Part shown: in pieces, positions 48,361-62,500 of the stretch
Numbering within the stretch: the first letter of the stretch is position 1
Layout: every line of letters starts with the position of its first letter
Source of the DNA: Onchocerca lupi
Taxonomy: Eukaryota; Nematoda; Chromadorea; Rhabditida; Onchocercidae
DNA length: 64,000 nucleotides
Assembly (NCBI GenBank): GCA_028564675.1
Contig: JAOVVO010000118.1
Coordinates: 1-64,000, forward strand
Reading direction: 5' to 3'
Notes under the pieces: generated by a model
What the model saw: only the letters and a program-made list of their open reading frames with translations
The model's database searches: none
Told to the model about the DNA's origin: nothing
Program-made: the position numbers and the translations under genes

Positions 48361-51047
48361 CTAAAAGATAAAACAAATTATTATAAAATTATTCTAATCA
48401 AATTGATAAATTGTTTCATTTCCAACTTAATAATGTGAATTAAGAGTAGGCTCAAATTATTTATCACTATCATTGCGATCGAAATAATAAGCAATTTAAA
48501 TTGTAAGATACCCACCAATGAAATAAACAGCATCAAAGAGAAGATGAGAAGCTGGCTACAGTTGAATTCTCAACTGGTATTATTGTAGGGTGAATTTCTA
48601 TTGCTGTCACCATTCGGCAAATTCATCATAATGATTTAAGTCACAAATACAAACTATTGACCGGTCTCATTTTGAAGTTTTTGTTTCCTAAATGGCATCA
48701 ACTACTATTAGCACCAAAATGGCATTCTTCAACTTTGTAATGTTTCCATCTCAGTACCGCCAATACTAATTATCCTTATAGTCGTGTTTCATTCCATTTA
48801 CTTTTTCATCTTCTTGTTCATTCTTCAAAATATGTTTAAAGTTACTTATAAGTGATAATCAATATTTCCCATACAAATTTATAACTTCTGGTGATGTAAC
48901 AATTTGAGAATAAAAATTGAAATCGTATTGTTTAAATTCCGATGAGAATTTCTGTTAAATAATAAGAATTTTATCTTTTACTCCTATTTGTTTTTATTGT
49001 AATACAATATAACACTTGCACGCTTATATGATAAGTAATATTAACAAAAGTAAAGGAAATGAATAGTAATTTGTTAGAATTTTCTAAATTTAATGGAAGA
49101 TTGATTAAAGAAATAGCTGCTTATTTTTTTTTTTGAAAAAAAAAAAACTCCTCTCACTTATTCTGTTAACCTATTACATAATACTTCAAAAAAAAAAAAA
49201 CAACTTTCCAACATCTGTCTGTCAATATACTAAGTTTTTTTTCCTCGTTGAATAAGTAATAACTATGGCTAAGCAGACAATATTCCATTTTCAATAAAAT
49301 AAAATTTTGAAAAAAGTAAATAAAATATCTCAGAAAATGATAACACACAATCTTATCAAGTAAATAAAAACAGTTTTGTTAGCATAATTGATTAATTAAA
49401 ATTCAGGATTATTTTAACTAAAAAATCATGGTAAACTATTAAATACTTGCTTTAAGCAAAAAAATTTTACTATTCATTATATACAAGTGTAATTTCATTC
49501 CATACAATGATGTGTGACATATTTCAGGATTTCCTCTTTTTTTTTGAAAATTAAATGAAGTATTTTTAAAAATTAAACAAAGAATTTAGCATATTCACCT
49601 TTTTTTTTTTTTTTTTTTTTACTTCTGAAAGCCCAATTTTTTCCTTTGTTGAATTTTTTTTTTTTCGAAGATATTATCTAACATAAAAACTTTGGTTTTC
49701 CGAAAATTCATTTCTAATTTTTAAGATAATGAAAAATTATACTGATAATAATCCCAACTTGCATGATTTCAAGAACATTTGTCTCATCAACTCTGTGCAA
49801 AAATGTAAAAGTAGAACTTCAGCAATTTATATAATAATGAAATTTCATTCTTTCAATCGAATTTATCTCGAATCAAATACAAATAAGGAATTCAATTCAT
49901 AAAACTATTAAGGGGAATAACATAGTTAATGCAAGAAATTATCAATGATAAACAAACATACACATTAATTTCAATGATGAAAATTCTGTCCTATGATAAA
50001 ATTTTGCATTAACAGAATAATTGTTCACTTTTTATCATATATAAAGCAGTAACAGTAATTTGAATCCGAACTATAATAATAGAATAATTGCTTGGAGAAC
50101 AATTCTGCGAAATATTTCTTTTCAAAAATTTTGAAATAATAAATGAACTTAACAGACTATAGTTATGCGAATGATCTTTATCAATTTTATATTTTTTTAA
50201 TCTGATTGAATTCTATTATAACAGATTGCAAGATTAGTTAAAAATATGGAGCTGAATCTTCTAAATTTTAAAATTTTATTTAGAAAAGAAATCATTCGTA
50301 CTGGAGATATACTTAACTATTTCATACTGTAGCTACACTAAAATTTCCATCATTAATCGAAAAATTAGGAAAATTATGCTTAACACTGATTGTGTTTGAC
50401 GCAATAATATAGTGATATGATCGTTAATTACTAAAATGAAATTTTCGGCAAATTAGTTTTCAAATATTCTGTTTGATCTGAGATAGAAAAGATTGGATAA
50501 AATATTAAGATCGGTCATGCGGATGGCTGATGCACGTTCTGAACTAAAGATCAGACTCTAGTTTAACTCATAAAGTTATGAAGAAATGGAAAGTGTCAAA
50601 GCCATCCTAAAGGAGTTGATGAGAAACATATAAGTTAATTGAAATTTATCAAACATTTTAGCACTAACTTGAAATGTTTGCCGAAAATGATATTATTATA
50701 AATAGATTTTAATAATCATTTAATTTGAAAAACAGCAATTAAATGTTGATAACAGCAATCAAAATATCATCGAGAATTAATTATAAGTGATAACTTCGGC
50801 ATTTGATCAAAGCATGTTTTGCAAATTTTAGTTTAACTTTTCAACTGCTCAGTAAAATTTTTTTTGCTTAACTTCTAAATCTTATTGGAAAAAATCTCAC
50901 ATGCGGTGGAATTAAAATGCCAAAATTGATCAATACGATTAATAAATTCGATAAATTCGAAACTATTAAATTTGCAAACCACGAAGTCCAAGTAAAAGTA
51001 ATTCTATCAATTGCTTCATTCTCACATAACGCAATACGAAATATTTT

Positions 51048-51080
<33 letters not shown>

Positions 51081-52562
51081 AAGAAAAAAAAAGAAAAGAA
51101 GTGTTCACGCTAAAATTGTGAAGATTTTAAAGTATAGAAGAAAAGAAAATTGGTATAATATTGTTTAGATATGTTTGATGAAGAATATGTCTTGATAATT
51201 TAAAGCTTTCAGAGTTTCTTCAAATAAAATTCCCAAAAAACTTGCACATTCAAAAATATATTTTCATTTCATTAAAGCTTTAGCTTACCAACAAATTTCC
51301 AAACTTTACAATAATAAAATAAGAAAGAGATTTGATACGCATTCATTTCATATCGAAACATAATAAATCAATTCGTACGAATCTACAGAAAAAATAACAA
51401 CATATAAATGGATTTTTGAGACAAATGTATTGATAAGACCTTATTTTATTCCGTTATAATATCTGCAGTTAAAAGTCAATTTGGCTGTAAATATCCGAGC
51501 TAATGACCAAATTATTCTGCCTGATTCGATCCATATAACTTCATTCTACTTTAATAAGCAGACGCTGTCAATCATTGTTTATGTATCTTCGAATAATTAT
51601 ATGACTACAAGTCCAATCCGGTCGTACCTATTTTTCCTGAAAGAGATTAATGATTAAACCATTTCATTTAATTCAACCATTAGTAAAGCATAAGACGGCA
51701 AATTGCAATTTTTTTTTTTTTATAGTTTCAAATACCGTAACTTAGATTAACCAATCAATACTTGAAACGAATAATTTCAAATACTTGACGCTCAAAACTT
51801 TTCTTTTTTTCTTCAAATATTTAAGCAAAATATATAGAACAAAACTAAGTAAACATTGCAAAAATAAGTAGTTTAAGAGTATTATTTGTTTCATATATCT
51901 ATAAGTATTACTTGCTCTTTTAGCTTTCAGTTCTGCCAATCTGAAAAAAATGAAAATTATGGCTGAATCGTTTCGGCTTCCTTCAATATCTCAATACTAT
52001 TTATCATAAAGCAATGCGTTAAGAACAATTTTAAAATTGAAATTCAATAGATTTCATCTCACATATGTTTTTTGCTGAGCACTTTATTAGTTGAAAAGTG
52101 ACTTTGGATATAATTTACTAGAGATTTAAAATTTATTCATGCTAATGTTAACCATTATCAAAATTATTGAAATTCATCCCCTATTTAATCTTTAAGGATG
52201 TTAAGAAATTCAAAGTAACAGATAATTAAAGCGCTGTTGATTTTTTGCCTTTTTTTTTACATAAGTTTAGAACTATTTGGCAGTACTTAGTATTCAATCG
52301 TAAGTATCTGAAAATTTTCAGGGTAACTTGGGACATCAGCCATATGCAATATTCAGAATAATTAACACAAACATATTCAAAGCATGAAGTTACATAATAT
52401 AACCTTACAAAAGCTTTAATTCTTAGAGTAGTCCGATGAAATCAGCAGTTCAAAAAAAAATGCGGGCATCAGATATATAGAAACCATTGGTGGTCTTTTT
52501 CCCTTCTCTGTTTTTGATAATTTCAGCAAAATTAAATCGAATCCTCAAATTTTGGCTTCTGA
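48361..52562. other. AT-rich intergenic region, no gene seen
   Basis: About 4.2 kb with no supportable exon chain. It has many homopolymers, including a 29-A run at 51050-51078 and T-tracts near 49600-49620. A minus-strand open frame at 51939-51742 begins just after an acceptor-like TTTTTTTCAG but leads nowhere. Confidence 0.5.
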
Positions 52563-52700
52563 TAAAAGGCTTGTTGATTCCTTTGAAATTATGTCGCGCT
52601 ACTTGACCTTTAATATTCCTTATTTATCCTGATTCACTCCTTGTTTATAAATAAATGTCGCGGCGGCATTTGACCTTTAACATCTTTAACTTCGCCAACG
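52563..52700. mobile_element. Small Helitron remnant
   Basis: CCTTTGAAATTATGTCGCGC followed by TACTTGACCTTTAATATTCC parallels CCTTTGAGACTATGTCGCAC and CACTTGACCTTTAGTATTTC inside the Helitron at about 38115-38155. A second ATTTGACCTTTAACATCTTT here parallels TATTTGACATCTTTCAG at about 38180. It is a diverged fragment of the helicase 3' region, with no ends visible. Confidence 0.6.
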
Positions 52701-54019
52701 TCTCCCTGCTTGACCTAATGACACCGCTATATCCAATTTATTATATCTTTCGGATTTTCCCGACAATAGTTTCGAATACTTCATATTGGCCAAGCTTTCA
52801 ATGATGACAATCAGTTGACTTGTGTGGTGGATATGTTGCCGTAACAACACTTCTTAATTTAAATCATCTTAATCAAAAAACCACTTCAGAATCCGTCCAA
52901 TTCCAATCAATTTAATTCCCGACAGGAAATGAAATAGCTTTCGAATAATTCCAAAAGATAGGAGTAAAGCATCCGATATTAACATTACATCCAAGTAGCG
53001 ATGGGAATAAGAAGAGAACCAATAATTTAGGGGTTTCCAGGGATTTCTAAGAATCAGGAAATAATGTAAGAAGGAAGTTAGAAATATTGACAATACGACA
53101 GAGAAAACTATGCAAAGAAAATCAGCGACAACAGAGATTGGTGAAATTCTCGTAATAGTTTATGAATCTCGTAAATCACTACCTTCGATTCCACTGTATA
53201 TTCATGGTGGGTTCGCGCACAATTTGCGACTGTTTTGGTTATTGCGCTGAGATGTAAACGAAGTCGATCGGTAATATACGATAGTTAAATTGTGTTTCGA
53301 TTTTTTTTTTTTGCTTTCGTGGATATGCGGTGCAGCAAAAACGATGGGTGGTATATACTCGAAATGCTACAGTTGGGTATTGAAAAATTCCTAGGATTCC
53401 AGAAAATATTGCGACATTTTAGCTAGAAATTTCCAGTATAATATTGGAAGCAGATAGATTAAAAGGGATAGTTTGATTTTTCTTATCCACGAGATGGGTT
53501 ATCCGATAGTACTAGAAAAAATGTAGTAACATCATCAACAAAAGATTAGTTACAATAAGCGATTGGTTGGTTACGGTAATCGTGGTTCAATTGATTAAGT
53601 GAGAAAAAGTTAAGATACTTTTTAGATTAAGGTTCAGATGAATGCTTTTTAAATTGATCAGTGTCGATTCAGGATGCATACTTGATGCTACTTTTGCACC
53701 CCGATGGAAAAGCAAGATATTTGTGTATCCTCTTCTAGTGCGTTATCAATTTCTCTAAGATTATTAATATTTTTAGCCAACGTTTGCATCACAAAGGTCA
53801 GACATATTATGAAATGCAAAAACATCCTATTGCAAACAATGTAGCATTAACGCTCATTACTTGTACCTGGAAAAAATACACTTAATCTTCCTTTGATTTC
53901 TTTTTGTATGATATGCTTAAATTTCAAAACTATTTTTTTTGCCTTTTGCATGCTTGTTGATACGACTCTCACTACTACGTTTCTCATTCAGAGATGTATT
54001 TTGTAAAACGAGAGATCCT
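52701..54019. promoter_or_regulatory. Upstream region of the ST7 gene
   Basis: About 1.3 kb precedes the ST7 trans-splice site and should contain its promoter. A hydrophobic 74-codon minus-strand open frame (53093-52869) lies here without a recognisable family. I see no other feature. Confidence 0.4.
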
Positions 54020-54031
54020 AAATTTGTTCAG
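54020..54031 (+). promoter_or_regulatory. Probable SL trans-splice acceptor of ST7
   Basis: AAATTTGTTCAG ends at 54031, nine bases before the ATG at 54041. The frame upstream of that ATG is open but does not resemble ST7, whereas conservation begins right after the ATG, so the acceptor also supports this start. Confidence 0.6.
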
Positions 54032-54040
54032 GGTTTTGCT

Positions 54041-57000
54041 ATGATAACTCGATTACGATCGTGGGTGACGTGGTCATGGACTTATCTGTGGGCGTTATGG
54101 TTCTTGTTGGTCATCGCATTGGTATACATTTTACGTGGTCCACTTCATATCACAGAATCTCTCGAAAGTGGTATCTAATTCTTTTTTCGATTTTATATTG
54201 TTTCTTCCATTACTAATTTTCGTAATTTACTATTCTATTCTGTATGATTGCAGCCTCTATCTATTTCAACAACTTAACGCCCAAATTTTATGTTGCGTTG
54301 ACGGGAACATCGAGTTTGGTGTCCGGCATCATACTGATCTTCGAATGGTGGTATTTTAAAAAGTAAGTGTATTAAAGGTTGAAAAAGAACTAAAAATAAG
54401 TAATTAGATGCGTCAAGAACTGAGCAATAATTGGATATCAAATAAATGAATATAAAAAATATCGGATAATAGCTCGTTTTAATAGGCAGTTAAGTACTTT
54501 GGGGATTATGGAGTGGACAGGTTATTACTCTAAAGATTAGAAAACAGTTTAAAATAATGAGAATCCCAAAAGGCATAAATGGTTGCTAGTAACTATAAAA
54601 AAATCATCACACTGCATTTTATATCATTTTATACATCAAATATCTAGGAAGTCGAGTAACCTCTATATTAATTTACAGTAATTCCGGTGATAATGGAACG
54701 GGTAGTGAAGACGAGAGTGACAACGACGATGGTCTTGATTCAACCAATCGAAATGTACCAGGTTGAAGATTTTATTGATATGATAAGCTTCATGTTGTTG
54801 TGGTTCATGTTTTAGTATTTTTTAGTTCTCCTTTCACGTTTCTTTATTATTCCAATAACAATTCTAGAGTGCAAAGTTTGGCGAAATCCAACTGCCTTAT
54901 TTCGTGGCGCAGAATATCAAAGATTTACGAAAATGACAGGAAAAGAACCACTTACATATTACGATATGAATTTGTCAGCTCAGGATCACCAAAATTTTTT
55001 CACTTGTGAAGGGGATGCGGGAAAACAAGATTATGAAAGTGAGTTAAGTTTCTGCCAGAAAACTATTACACCATCTAAGAGTAAATGAATGGTATAAAGA
55101 CGTAAGTCATTGGGAATGACATAGTATCCTACACAATTCTGCTACGTTTACTGAACTTTTCCATATGATATGTATATATTTTATTGTACAGACCGCAAAT
55201 GCGCGATTTTTTCCTTATAAAAAATATATAAGGAGTATTGCTGGTGGGAATTTCAGTAATGCAAATGGCATGGCGAGAGCGTGATAGTTATTCGCGGATT
55301 AATGCAGCGTATAAGGCATTAGAAATCAACCCTGAATGTGCTCCAGCTTTAATATTATTGGCAGAAGAACAATGTCAAACGATTGCTGATGTAGAACAAA
55401 CTTTGAAGTAAGGCAAAAAGATGCTTTGTAATTTTAGATGCCAGTTTTTTTGACAGGATTGAGTGTAGTTTCCTTTTTTTTTTTTCTTTTTTTTTTTTTT
55501 CACGGTATTTCTGTTCACGGTGAAAGTTTGCCGTGTTTCTTAAATTTTTAGAATATCATTCATTCAAAGGTTTGAACGCGGCTTGTGACTTTTGCGACAT
55601 CTACCACCGGTAGTTGCACGATTACTCATCTGTTCTGTTGAAATAATCATGTGACGCTGCTTCTCATGACAACGACTGACAGCATGCCTGAATCGCGTCC
55701 CATGTCACGTTTTAATAAGTGGTAGTGTTACCTCAGGTGGTTGTCATATCGCTTATACAGTAGCATAGCGTGGTAATTTTGATTGTTATTTGTAATGCTA
55801 TTCTTTGCATTATTTTTAGGCGAGCGTTGAAAATAACAGAAGCAAACTATCGAAAATCCCAATCACAAGTGCACTATGAATTAGCTTCGGATCCAGTACA
55901 TAGTAAATTAATTGCCAGTTAATTTGTTTGTTCTTATTATGCTATCGTTTTTCTTAATGTATGGTATGTCCATATTTTGTTAATGGTAGGTCCTGTCCAA
56001 CTGATGTTCGCGAATGTGCGGAGAAAATCAGGTCTTATGAGACTATAACGTTTCCGTCCAAGAAGAATATTTTTAGGGCGTGATGTCAATTTGCTTGTTT
56101 TCGTACGCCGACGACTGGCCATGTGTGCCCGACGGCAAGGACGTTTGCGCGAAGCAGTCAAAATGATGCGAGATGTAAGTCCATAGTACGTTAAAACCTT
56201 TGCGATTGTTTTAGCCCATACTTTTCATCCTCGCTTCTCCTCTTAAAAAGAAACCCTAGATTTGTGTAAGGCTAAAAATTAGAGTTTAGACTTGTTGCCC
56301 ACCGCAGTTTCTGGTTTCGGGAAGATGAACGATGACTCGAAATTCGCGTACAAAAGATGTTTGATTTGGAATGCCATATTTGCTGTGTGTTATTTCAACG
56401 AATTATTATAGTTGATCAAGGAATTTCCGATGCTTAACGTAATGAACATTCATGAAAATCTGATTGAAGTGCTATTGGAACAACAAGCTTACGCTGATAC
56501 TCAGGCCGTTCTAGCTCGATATGATGGTATCTTTTTTTTTTTTTTTTATCACTAGGATCAATTTTTGGTAATAAATTTATCTGAGATGAATATTTACACA
56601 AGAATTACTGGCGAACTTATTGTTAATTGTTCACGAACACTGTTCATTTAATACTTTTTCTCTATCATTTATGCGATGTTTTGGCATCCTTCTCGTTTTT
56701 AGATATCAGCTTACCGAAATCTGCCACTATATGTTTCACTTCCGCTTTATTAAAAGTGAGAACTGTCGCTGATAAGTAAGTGTCTCATTTCTCGCTTCAG
56801 CACTTTTGCTTTTTTGAGATCCGTTTTTGATAACAGTGAACTTTTTTTGCTGTCATGGTGACATCTGTCTCCATCGATTTCACAACTCAGGAACTGAATC
56901 TATCAACAAAACTTTGACTTTCTGTCACCATACGTAGAAATATAGCAGCTTCGTATCGATTTTAAAATGATTTTATTAAGTGGTCGGACTTCTGATTTAT

Positions 57001-58306
57001 GCATGAGAAACGTCTCAGTTGATTGTGGTACTTCTTATCATTTAGGTTCACGCCGGATTTCGTGTTGCGACGTGGATTAAGTACTGCAGAATTGAATGCT
57101 GTTGATGCGATACATCGAGCAGTTGAATTTAATCCTCATGTTGCGAAGTATCTATTAGAGCTGAAACCACTAATATTACCACCAGAACATTTGTTGAAGC
57201 GCGGAGATTCAGAAGCGATTGCTTATTCGTTTTGGCATTTGCAACACTGGAAGCGAATCGATGGTGCTCTTTCATTGCTGCAGTGCACTTGGGAAGGAAG
57301 TATGCTTTGTTTTTATCTTTTGTTTAACAAGATTCCATGATTAACATAAATTGCAGAATTAAAATGGATTACAGCAGAAAGGAACCATATATATATAAAT
57401 TGTCTTCTTCAGCATTTCGACTGATACCGAATCCCCTCGAAAAAGGACATCTTTTTTATCCTTATCCATCGTGCACCGAATCTGCTGATAGAGAACTTTT
57501 ACCGTGTAAGTCCATTTTTTTTTTTTTTAATTGTTAATTTTTATTTGATGTTTTCCATACTTTCCTCTTATTCAGGAATGCATAAAATTATCTGTAGAAC
57601 AACTGCTCGAAATGACTCTTCTAGATTAATTTCGTTGCGACATAATATGGATTTTATAAGATATTATCAAAAGAAGGAAATTAGTTAATTTATTTACTAA
57701 GCGTATCATATCTTTTAGCATGGCATGAGGTATCAGTATATCCAAAGCGTGATTTGCCATTTTTCACTGTACTCACAGCCTTGCTTTTCTTCATCACTAT
57801 CGTTTTAGCCGTTGTCACCCATCAGTATCCAAAGGTGATCGTTCTCTTTTTATTTTTATTAATATTTAAAAGACATTTTGAAATATAGAAAATATAATAA
57901 GTATCGGAAATATGATTATCGATGTTAAATGTAAACTTTTGTCGGATCCATTACTAATTGTTGCTGTGCCGTGGCACATGCCATTTCCAGTAACTTAATA
58001 CTCTCTGGCGTACACGAAGTAGCTGTTTTTGAGTAATTCTCGATTTTTGTTAATGAGGTTAATAAATTTTGATTTTATCCAGGATTTGGTAATTTTAGAT
58101 TCTCGTAGCGGTTCTTCTGACTATTGTACGATCAGTTATAACATTCACTGACCTTTTTGTTGCAGGAATTCATACAACCCTTGACTTCAATTGCAAATTT
58201 GTTCTTCGGTTTTATTGACAGTATTTATAGTCTTGTACCGGATAATGTTATTAATCTTCTCGCATCAAAACCGGTTGTTCCACCTTCCAGTGATTCTATC
58301 AATTGA
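54041..58306 (+). CDS. ST7 (suppressor of tumorigenicity 7) homologue
   Basis: Thirteen exons: 54041-54170, 54254-54362, 54679-54761, 54868-55038, 55257-55407, 55820-55902, 56077-56174, 56412-56526, 56703-56775, 57046-57299, 57413-57505, 57719-57834, 58166-58306; about 538 aa (human ST7 about 585). Hallmarks are WSWTYLWALWFLLVIALVYI (first membrane helix), LTPKFYVALTGTSSLVSGII then LIFEWWYF (second), ECKVWRNPTALFRGAEY, EPLTYYDMNLSAQDHQNFFT, RRLAMCARRQGRLREAVKMM, LARYDDISLPKSATICFTSA, ILPPEHLLKRGDSEAIAY and EKGHLFYPYPSCTESADREL. A third helix follows (PFFTVLTALLFFITIVLAVV). The middle third is TPR-like. ST7 is a conserved multi-pass membrane protein whose biochemical role is unclear. The acidic linker (GSEDESDNDDG) and the last 46 residues differ from vertebrates. 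An out-of-frame acceptor at 57412 must be used to join the conserved CTWEG and TFRLIPNP. Confidence 0.95.
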
Positions 58307-59527
58307 ATTGTTCGGTGCTTTCGTAATTCATATGAGAAAAAATACATCGACATGAACAAGTTGAGAAGTGTTCTGCTGATATTTTATATCTTTTTTTTTA
58401 CAATATTTGCTTTATGAAGAGAATTTCTGGTAGTTCCGTGATATTTTAGTTAACAGATGTTTAAAATTTAATACCGATTTTAATAAGAATGATTTCTAAA
58501 ATGATTTGCTGACTTTTATCATTGCTTTAAAATCTTTTATTCATTAAAAATTGGTAATTATTAATGAATTGAAATTCTAGCATTATGATACGGATATTAT
58601 ATCGTCGTCTTTTATTCATTTGAGATCTCACGTATCTTGTCATGGAATACTCATCCTTCAATTGGCTCGATTATAATCTTGTCATTATTATGTCTTTGTC
58701 TTTATCGCAGTATGCTTGAATACAATAAATAACATATAGTCCAGTGCTTTGTTTCTTATTTGTTCGCTCTTTCACTCGTTCAATCTAATATAATTCTCCT
58801 TTTTCTTATTTCTGTCATCTATTATTTTTTTGTAATCATGAATTTTTTTCCCAAGTTTTATTACATTGAACAGTTTTTTCTTTTTTTTTTTTTTAAATAA
58901 TCGGTGAAATGATGTCATTATCATTACTCTCTCTTTCTCTGTGTATATGTGTGTATTGTTATTGTTATTGTGATGTTGCATTTATATCAATTTCTTCAAA
59001 ATCTCCACGAAACCTTTTCAAATCCATTTTTATGGTTGAATTTTTTATTGATTTTTCTGTTATAAATTATCAGCGGATTTTTCAGTGTTGCATACAATTT
59101 TTATATCAAAAAATAACAAATAAAATAGTTTATTCTTCACAAAAAGTGGATTTATTCCGGTTTGAACCGTGATTGTTTCACTATTTAGAGTGATATTAGA
59201 TTTGTTTTCATATTTTTTGAATTCGAAACAAATCTCTCATTTCTGAGCGCGCAGCCGCAATCATTCGTCATTCGAGTATGCCATTTTTTACTTTTCCAAT
59301 TTCCGTCCACCTTTTCTTGCGAAATTCGTCCATGCCAATAATTATCGGGTTGTCTGTATTAAGTTACAAAAAGTTTTTGAGATTTTTGCGGATGATGTTT
59401 ACTGCAACTATTGCTCATTCGGTTTTATCTCGAACTACGAAATTGGTTTGTTTTGATTTTTGGAAGACGAATATGCATGCGAAAAAACCTAATATGTGTT
59501 GATGAAGTTCTTTATCTTAAGGTTTTA
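58307..59527. other. ST7 3' UTR and intergenic region before MON2
   Basis: AATAAA at 58724-58729 is the likely ST7 poly(A) signal, about 420 bases after the stop. The remaining 0.8 kb contains a pyrimidine/GT-rich tract (58920-58970) and no gene I recognise. A SL2-type operon with MON2 is unlikely at this distance. Confidence 0.5.
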
Positions 59528-62500
59528 ATGTCAAGCGGCGGACCATTCAGCACAGCTGTTGAAGCAAAAAGACTGGTCGAAAATCTGCTGTCGGATCTGA
59601 GAACGCTTTCGACGGAGGCCAGGAAAAAGCATTCACAAGTTAAAGAGGTAGTTATGAATTTGCTGCCTGTTGTTATACTTCCTACATTTGCTAATGTGAA
59701 TTATTTTATCACTGACATCATTTCAAATTCGAATACTATGAAACTAATTTAAAATATTTGAATATATTGAAATCCTGAATTTTAGGACTAACCAAGCACC
59801 TCGTAAATTGCGGAATTTTTAAATTTTCATTTAATATGCTCGAGGTTTCCGTTTTTTTCATTACTGTTAGATCCGTATTTTCCAGGCAGCAGAATCAGGT
59901 CTCGTGAAGATAAAAAATATTAGTGCAGCATCTAGTGAGCAAAATTTGCTAACAAACATACGCTGTGCTAGTGCTGAACTGTTACAACCGCTTATTTTGG
60001 GTTGTTCAAGTAGAAATGCTCGTCTTGTTCAGGTTTCCTTACAAGCCATTCAAAAGATGGTACAGCATCGAGTCATTGAATCCGTATGTTCTCATTTTAT
60101 GTTTTTTTTTTTTCTTTTTTTTCAATTCTTTATTAAGTTATGGATTGTTTTAATTTGAATAACCTTTTGTTGAAATATTCTCTGTTCTATTCAAGTTCAC
60201 TGTTAAATACGTATTAAGCACTTCGGATCATGTGATTTCAAACTAGCTATTATTTTTATCAGACGTTAAGACTGTTAGGACAGTAATCCAAATCATTTCT
60301 GAAGATTAGGGAAAAAATAAGCAGTTAGAAGTGAAGTCTGATTAGTATTATTTATTGCAAGATTGTTATTAAAAATCAAGGAAACTTTTGGGAAACCAAA
60401 CTTAGTGAAAATTTATTCCAGGCGTCTGCTCACATTATTGTTAATGAACTTTGGCATTTGATGGAAGCAGAATGTGAAGAATTACGAGTTTTGCAGACAT
60501 TAACTCCTCTTGTCAGCACTGAATTACTGGTCACTGGACAATGGCTTGCAAAGGTAACATTCGTTTCTTGTTATTCAGGTTTAGTGTTATTTTATAGTAT
60601 GTGATGTTACTTGTTTTTTATTTCAGTGCTTAGTAATGTGCTTCCGTTTAAATTTTGCAAAAGATCCAATTGTAATAAATACAGCATCAGCAACTGTACG
60701 ACAAATGGTGAACTGTGTTTATGAACGAGTTATCCAGGTAGCTGCGTTTCAGGATCTGCTTTTGTTTCGTTATTTAATGATTTTCATACTGTAAAATCAA
60801 TCCAGTGCACATTTATGATATCATTTCATGCTGACAAATTATTTTATAAAGCAAGCCGCTGTACAGTTTTGAATGATCTATCTCACATTAATTAAAATGT
60901 CAGTATTTGGAATATTTTCTTTCTATTCGTCAAAAGAAATGCGCCTAATATTTTCGAAAAATAAAAATTTGAAAATATTTGCTGCCATGTTTTCAATTAA
61001 CGATGGAAATGACTTTTTCAAGGAAGATGGTTTGAAGGGTTGTGAAATGCCTATTGTTCATCAAACTATACGACTACATGCGAAAGCTCCGCCACCAACT
61101 TTAAGACCATGTGCTTCGGATGGTTATATGCTGTTTCATGTAAGCCCAGTTTTTTCGTACCTTATTTGGAAGACATTGGTGGTGATAAGATGAATACATA
61201 TTCGTCAACTCCGAAATATCATCTTTTTTTCTCTTTTTTACTTTTGCTTTTTTAGTCTCATTTTTATCTTCACCAACTTTTTTTTTATATTGCTTATTTT
61301 TATTTTTTCCACTCTGCTTATAGTTTTTAGATTACGATGTATTTCTTTCATATGCAGATATTTGTTGAACTATATTAACAGTATTGAATTGTAGCCACTT
61401 CAAAATGTTAGTTGTTTTTGATCTATGGAATTATCGTTCTTTTGATCTGTATTCATCGGTGGAAGCAGTCTGTTTACTTATTTCAGGATCTTTGTTTGCT
61501 TATCAACTCTGAGACTCCACTTTGGTTGACTGGTATTCAGGAAATGACGCGTACACTAGGTTTAGAATTGTTAGAATCAGTACTTTCTTCTTATCCATCT
61601 GTATTTATCAAGGTTCTTTACTTATATGTTAGCAGACTTGAAGGATGTTTTGTCATCTTATTTGTGGATTAAACACTTAACGTATTTTATATTTTAATAA
61701 ATGAAACAAATTTTATCTTCATTTACGTAATTTCTTAGCATTTCTTTGTCTTCTCAACAATTGTATTCTTTTTCTTTCAGCATTCCGAATTTGCTCAGTT
61801 ATTGAAAGATCAAGTATGTCCCCTAATTATCAAACTTTTCGCACCGAATCATAAACATATGCAGGTTTTGCTTCAGTTCATTATTATGATTAGTCTTTTA
61901 TTATCATATTGATTTTGATGATATCAGTTTTCATCGGTTTGATTTTTTTCCCTGAAAAATTGATACTTTGTTCAAGATATTACCCAAATTTATGCAAACA
62001 TTTGAATTTGTTTGATTTAGATCACATCTCAACATCCTTGTTCGCCAAGTACGCACGCATCATTAGATTCTATTTCATCACAAATACCTTGTTCACCCGA
62101 ACGTGTATATTTTCCAGTTTCTATGCGACTTTTACGTGTTGTCGTGATTTTGATTACGCTTTACTACAATTTATTGGTTTGTTTGCTATATTTTTTATCT
62201 TGAATTGGTTGAAATCAAGGATTTGCCGGTCTTGAATACATATTTGCATACTGCAATCGAAAATGGGAGGAGAAGAGGCTTTGTATAAGATTTTGTAGTG
62301 GTTTATTATTTTTATATATTTTCTTGATGTATTATCGTGAATTGATTCGATTGTTTCAGGTGACAGAATGTGAAATCTTCTTGGCGTTGCTTGTAAAATT
62401 TCTGGAATCCGATAAGCTTGGTTGGCAGCGGGCTATTGCTCTCGAAGTTTTGTACAAAATTGTTGCTTTACCCGAACTTTTGGTGTACGTTTACATCTCA

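Noticed and set aside
51742..51939. Minus-strand open frame beginning after an acceptor-like TTTTTTTCAG
   Set aside because: No plausible downstream or upstream exon and a low-complexity Leu/Lys translation; probably chance.
52869..53093. 74-codon hydrophobic minus-strand open frame upstream of ST7
   Set aside because: The composition could be a small membrane protein, but there is no family resemblance, no splice partner and AT-rich DNA often yields Phe/Leu/Ile-rich frames.
53939..54040. Upstream in-frame ATG extending the ST7 N-terminus
   Set aside because: The extension lacks similarity to ST7 and lies before an acceptor-like TTTGTTCAG; conservation starts with the ATG at 54041.
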